Part shown: piece after piece, positions 35,481-47,600 of the stretch
How the letters are laid out: each line of letters opens with the position of its first letter
Numbering within the stretch: position 1 is the first letter of the stretch
Assembly (NCBI GenBank): GCA_964057225.1
Contig: OZ059897.1
Location: 8,556,001 to 8,620,000 of the forward strand
Length of the DNA: 64,000 bases
Source: Auanema rhodensis
Lineage: Eukaryota; Nematoda; Chromadorea; Rhabditida; Rhabditidae
Direction of reading: 5' to 3'
Translations under genes and position numbers: made by a program
The notes under the pieces: generated by a model
The model's database searches: none
What the model saw: the letters and a program-made list of their open reading frames with translations, nothing else
Told to the model about the DNA's origin: nothing

Positions 35481-35527
35481 TAAAGCAAATAAAGATTTTA
35501 TAACAATTCATTTGAATAACCAACAAT

Positions 35528-36026
35528 TTACTCGCTCTCCTCAGTACGGATACGAGCGTGTCCGTTTGTGAGCTTGATGTTCAATTGGGCGGCTCTCTCA
35601 ACAATAAGTTTACGGGTCTTGGCGGAGGTAGCGTGGGCAACTTCTCCGATGTACTTGTAAGATTGCATAAGGAGCATGTCGAGATCCTTAAGAGAAGAAA
35701 AATAAGAAGCCATATAAATTATAACAAATACCTTAACGTTTCTGACAACAACCTTCTTCATTCCACTTGGGAGAACGAACTTGGTGCGCTTATCGGATCC
35801 GTAACCGATGGTTGGCATAGCACGCATACCACGGAAGCGTCTACGAACACGGTTATCAATACCCTTAGGCTTACGCCAGTTAGGCTTCAGACGGTGGTAT
35901 CTAAATAAATAACAAATAAATAAATTAACATAAAAATAATTAAAATATACCTGTCGGACTCATGGCGCTTGAACTTGGTAAGCTTCTTTTTCACAACACG
36001 TACCTTGGTTCCAGAAACAATAACCA
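35528..36026 (-). CDS. rpl-32: Ribosomal protein L32 (eL32)
   Basis: Large-subunit ribosomal protein. Exons 36026-35951, 35900-35732 and 35686-35528 give 134 residues, the usual size. It begins [19 protein letters not shown], contains [20 protein letters not shown], and ends RIRTEESE. The codon set is more restricted and GC-rich than in neighbouring genes, as expected for a highly expressed gene. The stop lies 48 bp from the stop of the convergent small secreted gene, so their 3' UTRs probably overlap. A TATATAAG element lies near 36130 upstream. Confidence 0.97.
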
Positions 36027-39000
36027 TTTTACCCTCTGAACATTGAAAAATTAATATAAATGTTTAAAAAAAAGACTCCAGTCTTTTTAACAAAGAAAAA
36101 CACGAATAACTTGGTTTGAGAAGTACAACGACTTATATAAAACACTCAATTCATAACTAATAATATCTGAAGATTTAAAGATACACAAAAAAATCCCAAA
36201 ATATTAGAAAATTTATATATGTTGAATAGAAAACAAAGTAGGAAACTCCACAGAAGAAAAATACCGAATTTCACATTTCGCTGCTGGAGTAGATATTGAC
36301 TGAGTATTTGATGTAGACAAGAGGTGTCATTAGAGCGCGCTTCAGGCCAACTATTTTTAAACATCACAGTTTTGGGTTGACGGCGTGCATTTCGATAATA
36401 TGGCCAAAATTTGCAGGTGAATCATGTCACCAAGTTCTTTGTCTGTGACACAAATGATAGATTAACTTTCGTTATTATTTCTTCTTGGTTTTAAAAATTT
36501 TCGCTTTTCAAGAAACAGCTAAATAGAAAATTGCTTCAAAAAAATAAAATAGTAGGGATATATTCCATTATGTCATATTTTCTGAAATTCAAAAAAAAAT
36601 GTATTAACCCGTTTCAATAAGTATGTATAAGTCTCGGAGGATTACTGTTAGTTGAAGTCTTCGGTTACTGTCCAGCAACTGTTTAGTTAGCAGGACGCGT
36701 TATACGGTAATGGTGCACTAGACATATGGTAGAATGAGCAATAAGTATCGTTTCCGTCGTCTTTAAATACAGCTTTTCCGGCAATTGCTAAAGTTCAGAT
36801 GTTGCCAATGTTTATCTTATTTTTTTCTTTTAATTAAATGTTTCATATTTCTGTCTCATGTGTATTGGTTCTAGGGAGAAATATATTTATTTGAAAAAAA
36901 TTAATTCCGTTTGTGATTCTCCTGATGTAATCAGGAAAATTCTTATATTTAGTTGTTGGCTTTGAAAATTAAATGATTAGCTGCATGGTACAAATGATGT
37001 ATATGAGAGGCCAAAGTATTTTATCTATATTTGTGTGGAAAAAAAATCGTTTAATTTCCTTCGAATATGGAACGATCGCCGGATGTATTGTACTCTGTAA
37101 TCCAATATGCTATTACAAAACATCAAAAATGTAAGAAGCGATAAGATAAGATGAAGTTGTAATTAGCTTTTCTCTTTTCACTCTTTTATAATATCTTCTT
37201 TTTTAGTGATACTAATTTTTTAAATTTAGTTGTTATACCTAAATACTAATACAATAAGCTAATTTTGGGCATAAACCTAATTTTCGTATAATTTCTTCCT
37301 TTCATTGATAGGCTTCTATAATTTCATCTGTTATCTCTTGAACGTTTCATTGATGCTACTATTTCTCATTATGCATCATAAAAAAAGTATAAGATAGAAG
37401 ACAAGAACAATGATATATTTTTGACCATTCCTAACGAAGTTTCTGAGAAAGAAAATTTATTTGAAACAATCTTGTTCAAATTCACTACTAATATTAGTTG
37501 ACAAATGAAATGTCTTCATTATTCGCGCAGCAAAACAATATAAATTTTTATATGTTTAGACCATTTATGGAACATTACATCTTCTATCCAGGATAATTGC
37601 TCTTACCAGGTGACCTAAGCAGTTCTTACAAAACAAAGAATGTGATATGACCCCTTTTTTCTTTAACAACAGTTACTTGTGGCATCCATCTGCTACTATA
37701 CTTTCAATGTTGCTCATATGTCGGTATAATCTGAGTACTTTAAAACGGCCAATATATAACACACAGTTCGAAAACTAAAAAACATAATTGCAAGAGCAAT
37801 TTGATTTCCGCTTTGAATCTTAGTCTTTTCCCAATTCTTATCAGAAAGAACAAGTCACCAAATAGATTCTGCTAGTAGTTTCCGCCTATATAACTAAATA
37901 TAAGAAACATTTGTCAATAACAACCCTGGTCAACGATATCTAAAAACTGTTCTCACTGTTATTCACAACTTATCTATCAAGATCTATAGGTAAGTAAATA
38001 ATCATCGCGTAACACGTGCTTGGTGTATCTGACCTCTTAGCAACGTTTGGATAATTTTTTTTGATTTTCGCGCTCAATGACCTAAGTAAGCCCTTACCGC
38101 AAAACAACCTATTGTTCAAAAGGCATATGCCATTTTTATTCCTCTTCCCTATCTTTCTTATTCATTCAAGCCTTTCCCTAGGACACAGTCGGTTCTGCTG
38201 TATTTTTACGTTTGCTTACACTCATTTTCCCCTCCTTTCAGCAACATTATGGTTGATTTTTATTCCAACTTTTTCTCGAATGTGGCTGTTGCTTATTGTT
38301 TTTGTTGACCCAAGTGCGCGATTTCGTAGCGCGTTTGCTTTTGCGCGAAGACATCGTTTCCTGAAACACGTCAAAATGCGATTATTGGTTTCATCGTTTG
38401 AAGAAAGTTAGTTTGTCTTTCTGGCCTGGTCAATCTCAGAATTTATTCTGGTTGACCCTAAATAGTGCCAGTTTCCAATAGAGATTTTATATTAACTCAA
38501 GAAATTTGTTTGCAAAATGGGATCTTTAACGCCTCGCGCTCTACCGAATTAATGGTCACTCACGATGTTAACACTAGCGTGCGACGATGGTCGCCGCGAT
38601 TTTTCCTTTTCGGGGCGTTGCTGTCCTGTTTTAGAGCTGTCGCTGCCAAAGTCTGGGCGCATATAATGATATGAATCCCTTTTTTTATCTCTAATCTTGC
38701 TTCTGCTTCTTTATAAAGGTTATTTTTCAAATTTTCATTGCTAAGGAGACGCGGAGCTAGAGAGCAGACAGACGAGAGTAGAGGCAAGAGATACAGAGTA
38801 ATCCAATGGCTCCGCCTCCCAAGCGCCCCGAATGGGGGGAGCGTCGACCTCCCACTTTTACTCCATCATAAGCTTCATTTACTATATAGTATGGTTGTAG
38901 CATGTTGTATATCCTTGAGTCAACTATGTCTTGTCTTTCTAATCTCTCACCGCAAGCAGTGCACGTTTTTTCCCGAAAAAACGCGCCCGCGGGCTGCCTG

Positions 39001-39379
39001 CGAGGCTGTTGTTTTAGAAAATTTTAGGCCCAAATTGACTTGGAAAATGAAATTTTTTTGAAATCTCAATTCTACTATTTTTTAAGTTGTTTTTAATTAT
39101 TTAATGTTTTTTTTTCATAAAAATTCGTATATTTGACAAAATCGTTCGAATTTCGCGCGCGCAAATAAATCGTTGGCCGTTTGCCAAGTGGCTGTTGGAC
39201 GCCCGCCAGGCGCGTTGATGTTCTGCGTACTCTCTCTTTCTCAGAATGTTTGGGTCTTCGCGCTCTTACAGTCTCGATATATGGTCATTTGTGTCCTCAC
39301 TTAATTTTTTTATGCCTATCTCGTACTCTCGCTCATTCATCAAACTTTTTTATAACTAAGTTGTGCATTTTTCAGAATC
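36027..39379. other. Intergenic with GC-rich stretch before the prothymosin-like gene
   Basis: The first 2.3 kb is ordinary AT-rich DNA. From about 38300 to 39350 CpG-containing sequence becomes common: GCTCCGCCTCCC at 38810-38821, GCGCCCCGAATGGGGGGAG just after, and TTTCGCGCGCGCAAA at 39151-39165. This is probably the promoter and outron of the gene starting at 39380. No gene is seen on either strand. Confidence 0.5.
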
Positions 39380-40312
39380 ATGAGCGCTGTCGAAGAGAGA
39401 ACCGCTGAGAAGAGACATCTCGACAAAGATGATGAAAATGAAGTTGCTGCTAAAGAGCCAAGGCTGGACAACGGAAAAACTGAGGTTGGTTTTATTTTAT
39501 TTTGGTCAATGGTTAGACTTTGTGTCGCACCCTTTCCAAAATCGGAAATCGATAGCACTAATGGATTTTTTCTTTCAGGAGGAGCTCGTCAAGGAAAAGC
39601 CCGTGAAAGGTAAATCTGCTGGCCTAGTAAAATTTGTGACATCTATACCTTCTCAAAGTGATTGTGTGATGGGCTTGAGTCCTGGGTTCTTTACGTGGTT
39701 ATGTGCATTATGCAGTAGGGTCGATGGGGGGAAGGGGGTTGGCAGCCGCCCGGCGGAGTGAGAGAGTACGCGACTGAGGGAGCTTGCAGACTGGGCTGCA
39801 AGACCCAGAGAAAAAGGGGAAATGTGATGGACGTAGGTTCTTTGACAAAATGGACGCCGCGATAACGAGAGGGAGAGAGGGGGGTGGTGAAGCGAGCGTA
39901 GCGCTCCCTCAGCATAGCCAGCTAGTGACAAAAAGCGCCTCATTGATCGCTCATCGATTTGAGAAAGCGTATAATGAGGCTTATGTTGGTTGCTAAAACG
40001 AGTGATTGACATACATGAGCATAGAGGATTGAGAAGAAATAGGAATACGTTCGAGAATTTGAGTGAACTCGGAAGTTTTCAGAAGCTGAAGAGGAAGATG
40101 CTGAGGGCGAAGAGGAAGACGACGACGAAGATGTTGACGATGAAGATGTAAATGACGAATCTTCTGAAGGAGAAGGAGAAGGATCTGACGGTAATTTATA
40201 GAAATTTCCATAGCTCTCACAAGCCTAATTTACAGGTGAAGGAGATGATGACGGTGCAGACTCTGGTGAAGATGAGGGTGACGATGCTGAAGGAGGAGAA
40301 GAGAGTGACTGA
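39380..40312 (+). CDS. Prothymosin-alpha-like acidic nuclear protein
   Basis: A small, highly acidic, probably disordered protein. Exons 39380-39484, 39579-39609, 40083-40190 and 40236-40312 keep phase and encode 106 residues. The N-terminus is mixed-charge (MSAVEERTAEKRHLDKDD). The rest is runs of Asp/Glu/Gly/Ser ending DDAEGGEESD. This matches the composition and size of prothymosin/parathymosin, which bind histone H1 and act in chromatin and the cell cycle. Such sequences align poorly, so orthology is inferred. A TTTTTCAG acceptor ends 4 nt before the ATG. Intron 2 (473 bp) is GC- and CpG-rich, unlike other introns here. A short TATTTGA-free 3' flank carries AATAAA near 40471. Confidence 0.75.
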
Positions 40313-43300
40313 GCCTTATCCGGATCAACGGCTAATGCCCGGTTTAACCTAACAATCTCTGTTCCCCAACCACTGTGGTTCATATCTCTATCCACTAGTG
40401 GTCTTGTTTGACTCTCATCGTTATTTCACTGTGTATTGTTATTTTCCCTGATTCGCCAATGGCACCCTCAATAAATTATGTTTAACATTGTTTAAAGTTA
40501 CCCTAATTCGACTATATACTATGTACTGACGCTGTTTGTATTTCTTTGAATAAAATAGTGCAAGCAAATTCATCTTTTTCTTGTTTTTTTAATATTTTGA
40601 TATGAGTTTGATCTCTTGTCTTAGATGTTTTTTATTCAAGATTAGATCAATAGTCGGACCATATCAAAGACCTTGCGTATATGATGGAATTAGGCGCTTC
40701 CAACTGGCATGGTTTGACCAGGTGTTATATCCTGGATTACACAGATGTGATCCGCTGAGTGATGGATGGCAAAATATTGCTAGTGAAGAGCATCAGTCCC
40801 TTGTATAGAAGTATAAATGCGTTATGTTTAATTGTTGACAAGAAAACAGATCATGATGATGAATATCTGACAAAGCTTGTTTCTCGATAGCAAGCTTCGC
40901 AGTCTGTTACGTAATCGCATTTGGTTAGAAGCCCAGGTTGAATATTTCTTCGTAATTGACATTTTCAAGGCCAAGCCGTTTACAAACTTTATCTGTGCAT
41001 GAAGCTTTAGGACAAAAATTTAGGCAATGAAGGTGATTCTGTTGTTTTCCTCTTTTCTCTCATTGCCTTTCAATCTTTACCCGACGGGTCTTGGCATTAA
41101 GCATGGCAGAGAAGACTCATAAGATCGTGTTTTTCTAATTTTGGAATTCTCTACGTCATCAAGGTAAGGTGTATGAAGAAGTGAGAGCTGTGTTTCTAAT
41201 TTGTATTTCTTTATTAATTTCTAATTTATTGCGATAAAAACAATTAAACGAAGGAAATATAAATTGACTCGTTTTCTTTGTGTTACTTTCAATCTGACCA
41301 TCAAGTCACTGATGAGATATTCTCGATAACACAGCAAACTTTGTGTCTTTCAGTTATCGTGAGGATATACGTGCTTAAACTAGACTTAAGTGCTATCGAC
41401 TATGACACCTGCTGGTTGCTTTTTAGGAAATTGGCCATCTGCCGAGCAGTCCTTGTCGATCTATTCTCATGCTGCGTTGCTAAGTCGTTTGAGTTGGCAT
41501 CCCACAAAAGCCTATGGATCTCCGTCTTCTTCTCTACTTTCGTTCAACAGCCTGGTGCTCTCTCATCTTTTGCCGATATTTCTCTTCCGTTTCATCCTCT
41601 TCTCGTCTTTCTCTTTCTTCTGCTTCCTTGCTTGCTTTCTTCATGCTCTACTATGAGCCACCCTACTCTTCTGGTTCTGGATTGAAGACGGGAATATATT
41701 CGAAGTGAATAGAAGATAATTTCTGTTAAACTTGGATTTTGCGAGTAGCAACAAGAAAATCTTAAGACATCTAGATAATATAGAAAAGCATATGTTGTTG
41801 AAGGTCAGTTCAATAAAAGTTCGTCAGCGACAGTTGATGCACAATGTGGTTAAGAGTTGAGGTCCTTTTTTAATGAATCAAACTAACAGAACAGATGTGA
41901 AAATGTTAAAGTCGGGTGAATGACATCCACAAATTCAAAAACTTCTATTGTCTCATATTTAATATAATAAGTCATGTTCGAGTTAAAAAACAAGTAAAAA
42001 GTATTACAACTTTGAAAATTTGTGAAATTATGCATTTGTATGTCCAATGCTCAGACATTTTAGTAGTATCCCTGTTTGCCATATGTCATGAAAATCATGA
42101 TATGACAAGATGGAACAGAAATAGGCAAATGGAATAGCGCTCAGATTCTCGTCACACATTCCATCTTCTTTTACTTCACATTGAAGACACAGGACCATGT
42201 CATGAGACACAAAAAGATATGTATATACATGACTACTGATTGCCATTGTGATGAGTGGTTATGGTTCAAAACTGAACTGGTTGATTACATTTCTTTAATT
42301 AAACTATCAATTGAAAGTGATCACTTCTTGGTTTTAATCTTTTATATACATTATACATAGATATTATGCAAAGAGCAGAGAAAACATCTAATACATACAA
42401 GAAATGAGATATGAGATATGAGCACATATTCGTTATATATATCATGTATATCTGAGAGATAGAAAGCAAGAGGTAGAGTGATTGATTGAAAGAGTGGGAA
42501 AGGGAGGGGTTTGGGAAGCACAACCGTTCACTAGGTCTAAAAAGCAGAAAAATTTAGAATTTAATGAAAACCTCAGTAACCACGTGTACACGTGGTCGTC
42601 TATGCTAATGAGTCGCAGCGCAACACTGTCCTTTGTTTGTGATTTGAGCAAACTATAGAGTTCAAAATATAATATTGTCTTTTACCCCTTGTATATTCCA
42701 CTCTTTCTATGCTAACGCTCAACCCAGCAGGATCATAAATTCATTTTTCAGAAATATTTCATGAAAAATCATCTATATTTGGGATTAGATAGCTATTTGG
42801 AAATAAAGTCTTTTTTTTCATGTACATTCCAGTTTTTTTTCCACTGTTTGGAGTGATAAAGCTAATAGAAACACTAGCCAGGTAGGGCGATACTAGAAGG
42901 AAATAAAGCTGAAGTCTGACCATTATCAAGTAGCATCTGATGTCGGACTGTAAACGTTCCAATGACGGATTGTTGAAACAAACGGCTGCTTGACAACAAT
43001 TTTTTCAACGCCAAAATGCCAGAGACTAAGGGAGAAACTGGTTGATGTTTCGTGCAAAAAAAAAGAAAGAAACTCTCCTTTTACATCTTTTAGGGGATTT
43101 TTTCAACTTTAAAAGTTGAAATCTAAGATTTCTCCATCTTTTTGTCATGTTTCTCAACCTGGTCATCATTCATATTGCTTTATTGTTTGTCTGTAGAAAA
43201 GTTTCACGCCAGTGTTCAATGATTTTAATCTACATCGTAAAAATAAGACAACTTACCTTTTTTGTCGAAAAATCTCTTAATCTTCGAAACCCATGGCTTT

Positions 43301-44664
43301 GTTTAGTCATGAAAAAATACCCTCAAAACTCTTGTTTCAAAAAGTTGTGACAAAATATAATTTATGGACGAACATGCTATACAAGAAATTCTTGTCTCAA
43401 GTTTAAATGCAGCATCTTCAACATCGCAACATCTAAATTCTACATATGTATGTGTATATAGATGTAGTTTCGTTTGTTTGAAAATATAAAGGCTTGACCA
43501 GTTTTGTAAAGTTTGCATCTTCAATTGAGGATGGTGATTTATCTTCCAGCTAGAACTCTGCTACCGCGTACATCATGCTTCTTCTCAATGGAATAACAAC
43601 AATCACAAGAAATCCAGAACAAACTTTTGGGTTGAGGCACAAATCCTATTTTTTAACTATAGCATCAATTTAAAAACGATTTTTCAGAAGTTTTAAAACA
43701 AAGTTTAGATGAGAACTGTTTTAATTTTTGAATACGTCTATCTTTTCCTGTAACAGGTGAGCGATGACAAGCCTACATCATCGATAATGCCACCAAAGGT
43801 GTTACGCAATCGGGTTTGCATGAAAAAATCCTGCTAGATGATCGAAAACGATTATCGAGGGCATGCTAGAAGTGTTCAAATTACATTTCAGTACTTACAA
43901 TTAGCAATTAGCTTATGCTTTAGAATTACAAGAGTCGCAAAGCTAATCATCAGTTATATTCCACTCAATGATTTATAGATCTTCGTCAAAGAAATTCCAT
44001 TGCGATTATTTGTAAATCAATGACATGAAGCATGTTCTATTGCTTCCAGAACGATTTGTTATTTCCTATTCTGCATTAATCGGAATGATCCATGTCTGAT
44101 TTCTTTCTCCTGCTTGTTATTTAATCACCTTCATATGTTGATTATAATTACAAGGACAATACATATAATATATATATTTATATATATATGTGATATAGTA
44201 TAGCAAGGCCATTGACGAGCAGTGTTAGAAGTGGATCGGTCTCCGTGTATTACGCAAGAACAGCAAGCTTGATCTTCTTCTTTGTATAGAATATAGAGAA
44301 AGAGAAGAGACTCGTTCAGCTCTCGTGCCACCACCCTGCCCTCCCAATCTGCTTCACACTCTGCTAAACCGTCTTCTCTGTCATGTCTGCAGTCTCATGA
44401 TATTGCATTCTCTTAGATGATCATTGCCTGGGGGGCGGCGCCCCTAGGACTGTATGGTGGCTTCGAATCAGCAGCATCAACCCATACAAGAGCAGACCGA
44501 GATTCAGCTATAACGCCGTGGTTGTGACGAGACCACCGTTAAGTGTAGAAATTATATTCTATTCACCTTTTGGCTTCTAGCCCCACCTACCATCAGATTC
44601 CAAATTTGGCATTTAAAGCGCTTGCGACGGCATATTCTCTCAGACCATAACACTAATACCATCG
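40313..44664. other. Intergenic, possible decayed fragments, peroxidase promoter
   Basis: No intact gene is seen in 4.3 kb. At 40640-40808 a plus-strand frame includes RRFQLAWFDQVLYPGLH, reminiscent of the zinc-finger start of hAT-type transposon proteins. At about 41360-41700 the minus strand has coding-like, stop-broken frames. An 18-bp palindrome lies at 42579-42596. Near 44610 a TTTAAAG box precedes the peroxidase ATG by about 50 bp. Confidence 0.4.
42579..42596. promoter_or_regulatory. Double E-box palindrome
   Basis: A perfect 18-bp inverted repeat made of two CACGTG E-boxes around GTAC-like centre (ACCACGTGTACACGTGGT). It is followed 6 bp later by an octamer-like ATGCTAATGAG. A related block occurs at 905-920 and 966-976. 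bHLH binding is plausible; no target gene is evident. Confidence 0.4.
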
Positions 44665-47600
44665 ATGAGGAATTTCTTCCTTATATTCCTTCTCCTATCT
44701 ACAGGTAAATTCTCTTACTTATTCGCCTAATATTTCTAAACTGTCATTTGTTGAGTTATTCAATCGTTCATTTGGTTTATGTTCTCATGTTCATTCTCTG
44801 GTTTATTCTATTGATATAGCAATATTTCATATTTCTTTGATCAGAATCAAATCTTGAATGAATTCATCATCATCATAAGCGTATCATAATAAGGTTGAAG
44901 CTATCCTTCTCTACAGTTCTGTTTGCATCAAATTCAATGTTGTTTCTTCATGCTATTGAACTCATGAAAATATGAGGGGGATAAACCTAAGCTGATCGCT
45001 AGTAAATCTAAAGAAAAGCCATTCTACCGTTCCGCTCCAAATACATTCGTTCAAATCTCAGTTCAACTATCTGTAATGCTGAGTGGACAACAACTATTTT
45101 ACTGAAAAGCTGGTTGAATTGCAGATGAATTTCTGTTAACTTTTGAACGTAAGCTTTTGAGTCAGTTGTATCTCAATTCAATTTTCCTGTTTTGTTATTA
45201 TTATCACAGAAATTTGATATATCAAATAGAAACAGATACAAACACACCAGAAATCTTTCCTAAAGTCGTTAAATGTCTTCTCAACTCTTCTTCATCTTCT
45301 TCTTCGTCTTCTTTCATTTTATTGAATAACTAGTATAAGAAAAACTTTTAGATATATGTACACGTATATACATATATACGATAAATAAAGAAATATATTA
45401 TATAATATAGTAACAATACAAATTAGATCAAGTATTAGACAGGTCTGTCTCTTAAATTCATCATTGTCACCTTCTTTCTCATCATCTTTGTCGTCAGCAT
45501 CAACATCATCATAAGCTGCTTCCTTATAGATGATGTTGCTGCTTTTGAAGTATTTAATGGAGATTGTGTTCAAATTCGTTCTATGCAACCAATCTTTTCG
45601 TTTTCATGTTGACCTGGAGGGATGATAGAATTCCTCAATTTTGAGATTGTCTTCCGTTTTTCAATCATAGTACACGGAAAACAGTCTTTTTCAATTACAG
45701 TTCGTATGGATTTAGAAAACGCTAACTGACGTATTTCTTTGACACTCTCAGCCGCTTTCATTTATTCTTTTCCGGTAAAAGAAATTGAAAATTGAGGTGA
45801 GGATGTGAAATCGAATTGAGAGGCGTTAGTACAGAAGATGTCCAGCTGTAGGACGATTAGCGAACTACCAAAAAAAAGAGAATAGATCTGAAATAAGAAA
45901 GATGTGATAAAATGAGAGTATAAGATGAAACTTAAGAAAAGTCCTTTCTTTCCATTCCAGTCTCGATTTTTTTTTTCAAATTAAGCATTGTTTAAATCTA
46001 ACTAGCTAATCAAGTATTGTGCTTGTTCATGATATGTTTCACCTGTGATATGATTATGACCTCTTAGATGATTAGATTTGATTTAATACTAATGGGAAAG
46101 TGATCAAATCTGTCGTCACATTGTCTAGATGTTCTGAAGAAACTGAATGATTATGAAACAGGCTCGACAATATGGGCAACTGTCAACGAAAGTTCAAGTA
46201 GTTGTAACCATTTCTCAGGAAACAGCAAAAATCATACTGAGACAATAATTCGTTAGAACAAATACGCTTTTTTTCCGATAAGATTCTGATATTCGAGCCA
46301 AATATGTGAAACGTTATTCCACATTTGCCGTCCTCTCTTCTTTTTCACGAAACACAGTTTTACATCGGCCAACTTTTTGAGTAAATGAATTTTCTTGTAT
46401 GAAAGTGATAGTTTGAACATGATATTCAATTATTCATTCCGTTTCCTGTTTAATATTGTTTGTAATGCAAAAGAAAGAGAGAAAATAATTGAATCTCTTT
46501 TCTCAATTCACTTCTAAAATTTCATTCGAGAAAGGATATAAGGAAATTCTTAGTGTTTCTTAAAGTCACATCTTCTGTCCTGTCAACTTTCCCCTCTCGA
46601 ATTCCTGTATTTCTTTTGAAATAAAGCCAGAAATGCTGGGTTAGAGGACAAGGCGCCTGCTGATGTTGCTTAGACTACTGATGATGTATGTGCAGGATAT
46701 CAATAGCTAGTGAAATCGCGGGACTTTAGGGACAAAAGTTGAGAAGGGAATTAGCCTATCTATGGAAACGATAAGAGAGGTTGAACGATGGGCAGTTTGG
46801 GGTAGGGGTTAGTTGGTTAGGAGAAATCCAAAAACGGGTATTCAGCCGTCCGCTTGGGCTCGTCCCATACGCCGGAGAACGAATCATTATGACAGACACA
46901 CCGGCCAATTGCCGAATATCGAGAAGCAGAAGATATATCTCTCCTTGTTTCAATTTATGCACCTTCATTCCTCTGTTCACATCATATGTGGGGAATTTCG
47001 TGGCGGGAATGTTTCGAAAGTGACGCCGTCACAAAGAGATAAAGTGCTATCATATGAACATATAGCGAACGTCATCATAATTGAAACCAGGTATATATTT
47101 CCATGATAAATCTTCAATCTACACAAATCTGAGTTTGGATTTGAATAATGTCTATATCATGGCGAGAAGTAAACAGTGCACGAGACTTCATGAACGGTTT
47201 AAACACGTTTGTATTCAAACGGGTATTATGATGAGATATCTTTGAGATAAATTCCAATTGAAAGATTGTGCCATATTAATTTATTCATTTTCAAAAATCA
47301 AATAAGTAATATTTTAATGATTTTCCTCTTCAGGAACGTTATTATGTCACGCTCAAGATGATAATGAAGTCAGCAATACTGATATAGATACCGAGATCAG
47401 TAATACAGAAACTGAAGTCATCAATACAGAAAATGATGTCATCCATACAGAAACTGGTAAGTTTGAAAGGACAGTTATGAAGCTGAAAGAATAATAATCT
47501 AGAAGAAAAAACATCGTCTGCGGAAATAGGATCGCCAGCTGCTCGTCAATCAAGCTCTGAACAAAGAGAAGCGGAAGCTGAAGAAGAAAAGGTTCGATAG

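Noticed and set aside
38061-38411. 116-codon plus-strand frame, and on the opposite strand an MSSRKSKRATKS start recalling myosin regulatory light chain
   Set aside because: No EF-hand or continuing exon follows on the minus strand, and the plus frame is a hydrophobic run from T/C-rich sequence.
44420-44500. tRNA-like TTCGAAT loop
   Set aside because: The flanking bases do not form a T stem and no acceptor or anticodon arm is present at the right distance.
45319-45761. Nested minus-strand gene in the peroxidase intron
   Set aside because: The acidic stretch comes from CAT/CATC repeats, and the two frames do not join across a convincing intron.
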